Positions 6,416 through 8,153 of a DNA stretch of 8,153 nucleotides are shown in pieces. Source of the DNA: DTU078 sp033808535 (GTDB lineage: Bacteria > Bacillota > Clostridia > Oscillospirales > CAG-272). The position numbers and the translations under genes are program-made. The notes beneath the pieces were generated by a model, which saw nothing but the letters and a program-made list of their open reading frames with translations, ran no database searches and was not told where the DNA came from. The stretch covers positions 1 to 8,153 of the forward strand of contig JAPXNL010000093.1 in the NCBI GenBank assembly GCA_033808535.1, read 5' to 3'. The stretch's first letter is position 1. The number at the start of each line of letters is the position of its first letter.

Positions 6416-7553
6416 GGACGTCCTCCAATCCAAGCATCTTTCCCGCCACTTTCCCGATATATGTAAAATCGGGGAACGTGCCGAAATTCCGCGGCTCGAT
6501 ATTTTTATAGTAGCACAGCACCGGCACATACTCGCGGCTGTGGTCGGTCGAGGGTGTGGACGGGTCGCAGCCGTGGTCGGCTGTGACAATAAGCGCGTCG
6601 CGGTCGGTCATGCGGTTGATAAACCCGCCAAGCCACGCGTCGAATTCAGCAATACCGCGCGCATATCCGTCTATGTCGTTGCGGTGCCCCCACAGCATGT
6701 CAAAATCCACAAGGTTGGCCATGCACAGCCCGCGCCAGTCGCCGCGAGCGGCTATTTCGTCGAGCACCCTCATGCCGTCGGCGTTTGACTGTGTCGGGTT
6801 GCGCTTGTCAATCGAGCGTCCGGCAAAAATATCATAGATTTTTCCGACCGAGATGGTATCAAGCCCTGCGCGCTTGACAATGTCAAACAGCGTATCACCG
6901 GGCGGCTCAAGCGCGTAGTCGTGGCGGTTAGCCGTGCGCACAAACGTGTCGCGCGTCTCGCCCGTAAACGGGCGTGCGATAATGCGTCCGACGCCATGTT
7001 CGCCGGTCATCACCCTGCGCGCAGCCTCACAGTATTCGTACAGCCTGCGCAGCCCGAAATGAGTTTCGTGCGCCGCAACCTGAAGCACGCTGTCGGCGGA
7101 AGTGTAGACGATCGGCTTGCCCGTGGCGATATGCTGCTTGCCGTAGTCGCGGATTACCTCGGTGCCCGAATAGGGTTTGTTGCAGAGGCAGTCCACACCC
7201 GTCGCACGCTCGAGCGCGTCAAGCACTTCCCGGGGAAAACCGTCCGGGTACAGCGGCAGGCTGCGGGGCGAGATGACCCCGCATATCTCCCAGTGCCCGA
7301 TGATCGTGTCCTTGCCGGCTGATGCCTGCGCCGCGCGTCCGTAAGATGCGACGGGAGCAGGGCAGGGTGTGCGTATTGCGTCGTTGCCTTCGATGTTGAA
7401 CAGCCCAAGGCGCGTCAGATTGTCAGTGCGGAAATACGGAGAGGACGCGACGGCGCGCAGGGTATTGCTGCCCGCATCACCGAACGCGTCCGCGTCTGGC
7501 AGCTCACCGCAGCCGAAGCTGTCGAGCACGATGATGAAAACCCGCTCGGTCAT
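6402..7553 (-). CDS. deoB: phosphopentomutase
   Basis: Alkaline-phosphatase-superfamily, Mn-dependent mutase that interconverts (deoxy)ribose-1-phosphate and the 5-phosphate, linking nucleoside breakdown to central carbon metabolism; cytosolic. The 383 residues are close to the family length (about 390-407). Metal ligands and the phospho-acceptor can be matched to the Bacillus enzyme: D11 in VLDSFG, T83 in GKDTIIGHWE (the phosphorylated Thr), D285 and H290 in VDFDMLWGH, D326 and H327 in TADHG, and H338 in TDHSREYVP. The conserved CNKPYSGTEVI and TSADSVLQVAAHE stretches are also present. The ATG at 7553 overlaps the stop of the DUF362 gene by four bases (ATGA). No clear ribosome site precedes it, so coupling is likely. 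No deoC, deoA or nucleoside phosphorylase gene lies in the window. Confidence 0.97.
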   Translation of the reverse strand: MTERVFIIVLDSFGCGELPDADAFGDAGSNTLRAVASSPYFRTDNLTRLGLFNIEGNDAIRTPCPAPVASYGRAAQASAGKDTIIGHWEICGVISPRSLPLYPDGFPREVLDALERATGVDCLCNKPYSGTEVIRDYGKQHIATGKPIVYTSADSVLQVAAHETHFGLRRLYEYCEAARRVMTGEHGVGRIIARPFTGETRDTFVRTANRHDYALEPPGDTLFDIVKRAGLDTISVGKIYDIFAGRSIDKRNPTQSNADGMRVLDEIAARGDWRGLCMANLVDFDMLWGHRNDIDGYARGIAEFDAWLGGFINRMTDRDALIVTADHGCDPSTPSTDHSREYVPVLCYYKNIEPRNFGTFPDFTYIGKVAGKMLGLEDVHDAR

Positions 7554-8153
7554 TTTATAACTGACAGGCTGTATTTGCGGTTTCCGAGTCCCTGCTCCTC
7601 AAGCATGGTGAGCTGAGTATAAGGATTTTTATGGTGCAGCCGCTCGAAAAGGTGCCCGCTTGTGCCCAGTTCCATACCCTCGGGCACGCCGACGGGGATG
7701 AGATCCTCAAACTTAATTTTGTCAAGCGAGGCCGCTTCGACTGCTACCAAATCGTCGCCGGCGATTATGCCTATATCGGGCACAAGCGGCGGGGTTGTCA
7801 TGCCCCAGCAGTCGCAGAGCGCTGTAATCGAGGTAAGCACGTTGATGTAATAGACATTTTCGGGCGCGAATGTGTCGAGCACGGTCTTTGTGCAGATCGC
7901 CATGCCGCGCTGAAAGTCCTCATAGTTGTGCGAGTCGAGCGTGATCGCACCGGTGGGGCATACCTTGACACAGTGCTGGCAGTTTGTGCAGTTGTGATAA
8001 AACACTTTGTATACGCCTTCATTGTCAAAACGGTTGGCGTTGTGATTGCACGATTCAATGCACTGGCTGCAGTGGATGCAGGATTCGGCATCCCACAGCA
8101 GGCCGCCCTCAAGCATGTGCTGCTCCCGGCGGGTTCTGTCGGTAACGCAGCCC
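7550..8153 (-). CDS. DUF362 family protein with two 4Fe-4S sites, 5' end beyond the window
   Basis: C-terminal 200 residues of an iron-sulphur protein of the DUF362 group; the frame is open to the right edge, so the start lies outside. An internal Met at 8116 is not the start, because the in-frame residues before it (GCVTDRTRREQH) fit the family. Two bacterial-ferredoxin cysteine sets follow: CIHCSQCIESC (encoded at about 8080-8048) and CTNCQHCVKVCP (about 7990-7955), each CxxCxxCxxxC. The first ends in N rather than the usual Pro. The tail has the DUF362 landmarks CDCWG, VPDIGIIAGDDLVAVEAAS and a final HKNPYTQL segment ending in GLGNRKYSL. Electron transfer is likely, but partner and reaction are not established for this family. 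It is the first gene of the visible operon, and its stop overlaps deoB by four bases. Confidence 0.9.
   Translation of the reverse strand, partial: GCVTDRTRREQHMLEGGLLWDAESCIHCSQCIESCNHNANRFDNEGVYKVFYHNCTNCQHCVKVCPTGAITLDSHNYEDFQRGMAICTKTVLDTFAPENVYYINVLTSITALCDCWGMTTPPLVPDIGIIAGDDLVAVEAASLDKIKFEDLIPVGVPEGMELGTSGHLFERLHHKNPYTQLTMLEEQGLGNRKYSLSVIK

Noticed and set aside
6416..6589. 58-residue upstream extension of cytidine deaminase
   Set aside because: These bases encode the C-terminus of DeoB in another frame. The extension is unlike any deaminase, and the ATG at 6415 has a strong ribosome site.

Overview
The window looks like one end of a metagenomic contig from an uncultured anaerobic Firmicute, probably a gut-type member of Clostridia. 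The basis is protein similarity recognised by eye (YnbB-type PLP enzyme, M42 peptidases, a DUF362 ferredoxin-like protein, Firmicute-style DeoB and Cdd), purine-rich Shine-Dalgarno sites, and dense same-strand gene packing. No rRNA or tRNA is present, so a finer taxonomic placement cannot be supported.

Layout. Bases 7-39 are a sequencing adapter (Nextera read-1 transposase sequence) joined directly to a truncated plus-strand HAD-phosphatase gene (41-862). A bidirectional hairpin terminator (871-928) separates it from everything else, which lies on the minus strand. In the direction of minus-strand transcription, from the right edge, there is a tight operon: a DUF362/4Fe-4S protein (cut by the window edge), deoB, cdd, and three different M42 metalloaminopeptidases. 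The junctions are a 4-base ATGA overlap, a 14-base overlap, a 29-base gap, another ATGA overlap and a 45-base gap. The operon ends at a strong intrinsic terminator (2785-2829). After it come a structured-looking leader, a YnbB-like PLP enzyme (1443-2669) and a small uncharacterised lipoprotein (931-1332).

Function. deoB and cdd belong to pyrimidine (deoxy)nucleoside salvage and catabolism. Cdd deaminates (deoxy)cytidine, and DeoB converts (deoxy)ribose-1-phosphate to the 5-phosphate. The three M42 enzymes trim peptides inside the cell, probably as TET-type dodecamers. The operon therefore reads as intracellular turnover of nucleosides and peptides; this is inference from content and spacing. 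The DUF362 protein has no established role.

I did not find a clearly new system. The points most worth a second look are the adapter artefact and its effect on the first gene, the co-transcribed trio of divergent M42 paralogues, a set of phased GCAT motifs with a perfect palindrome upstream of the lipoprotein, and an unassigned structured leader before the YnbB-like gene. No intergenic stretch exceeds 300 bases.
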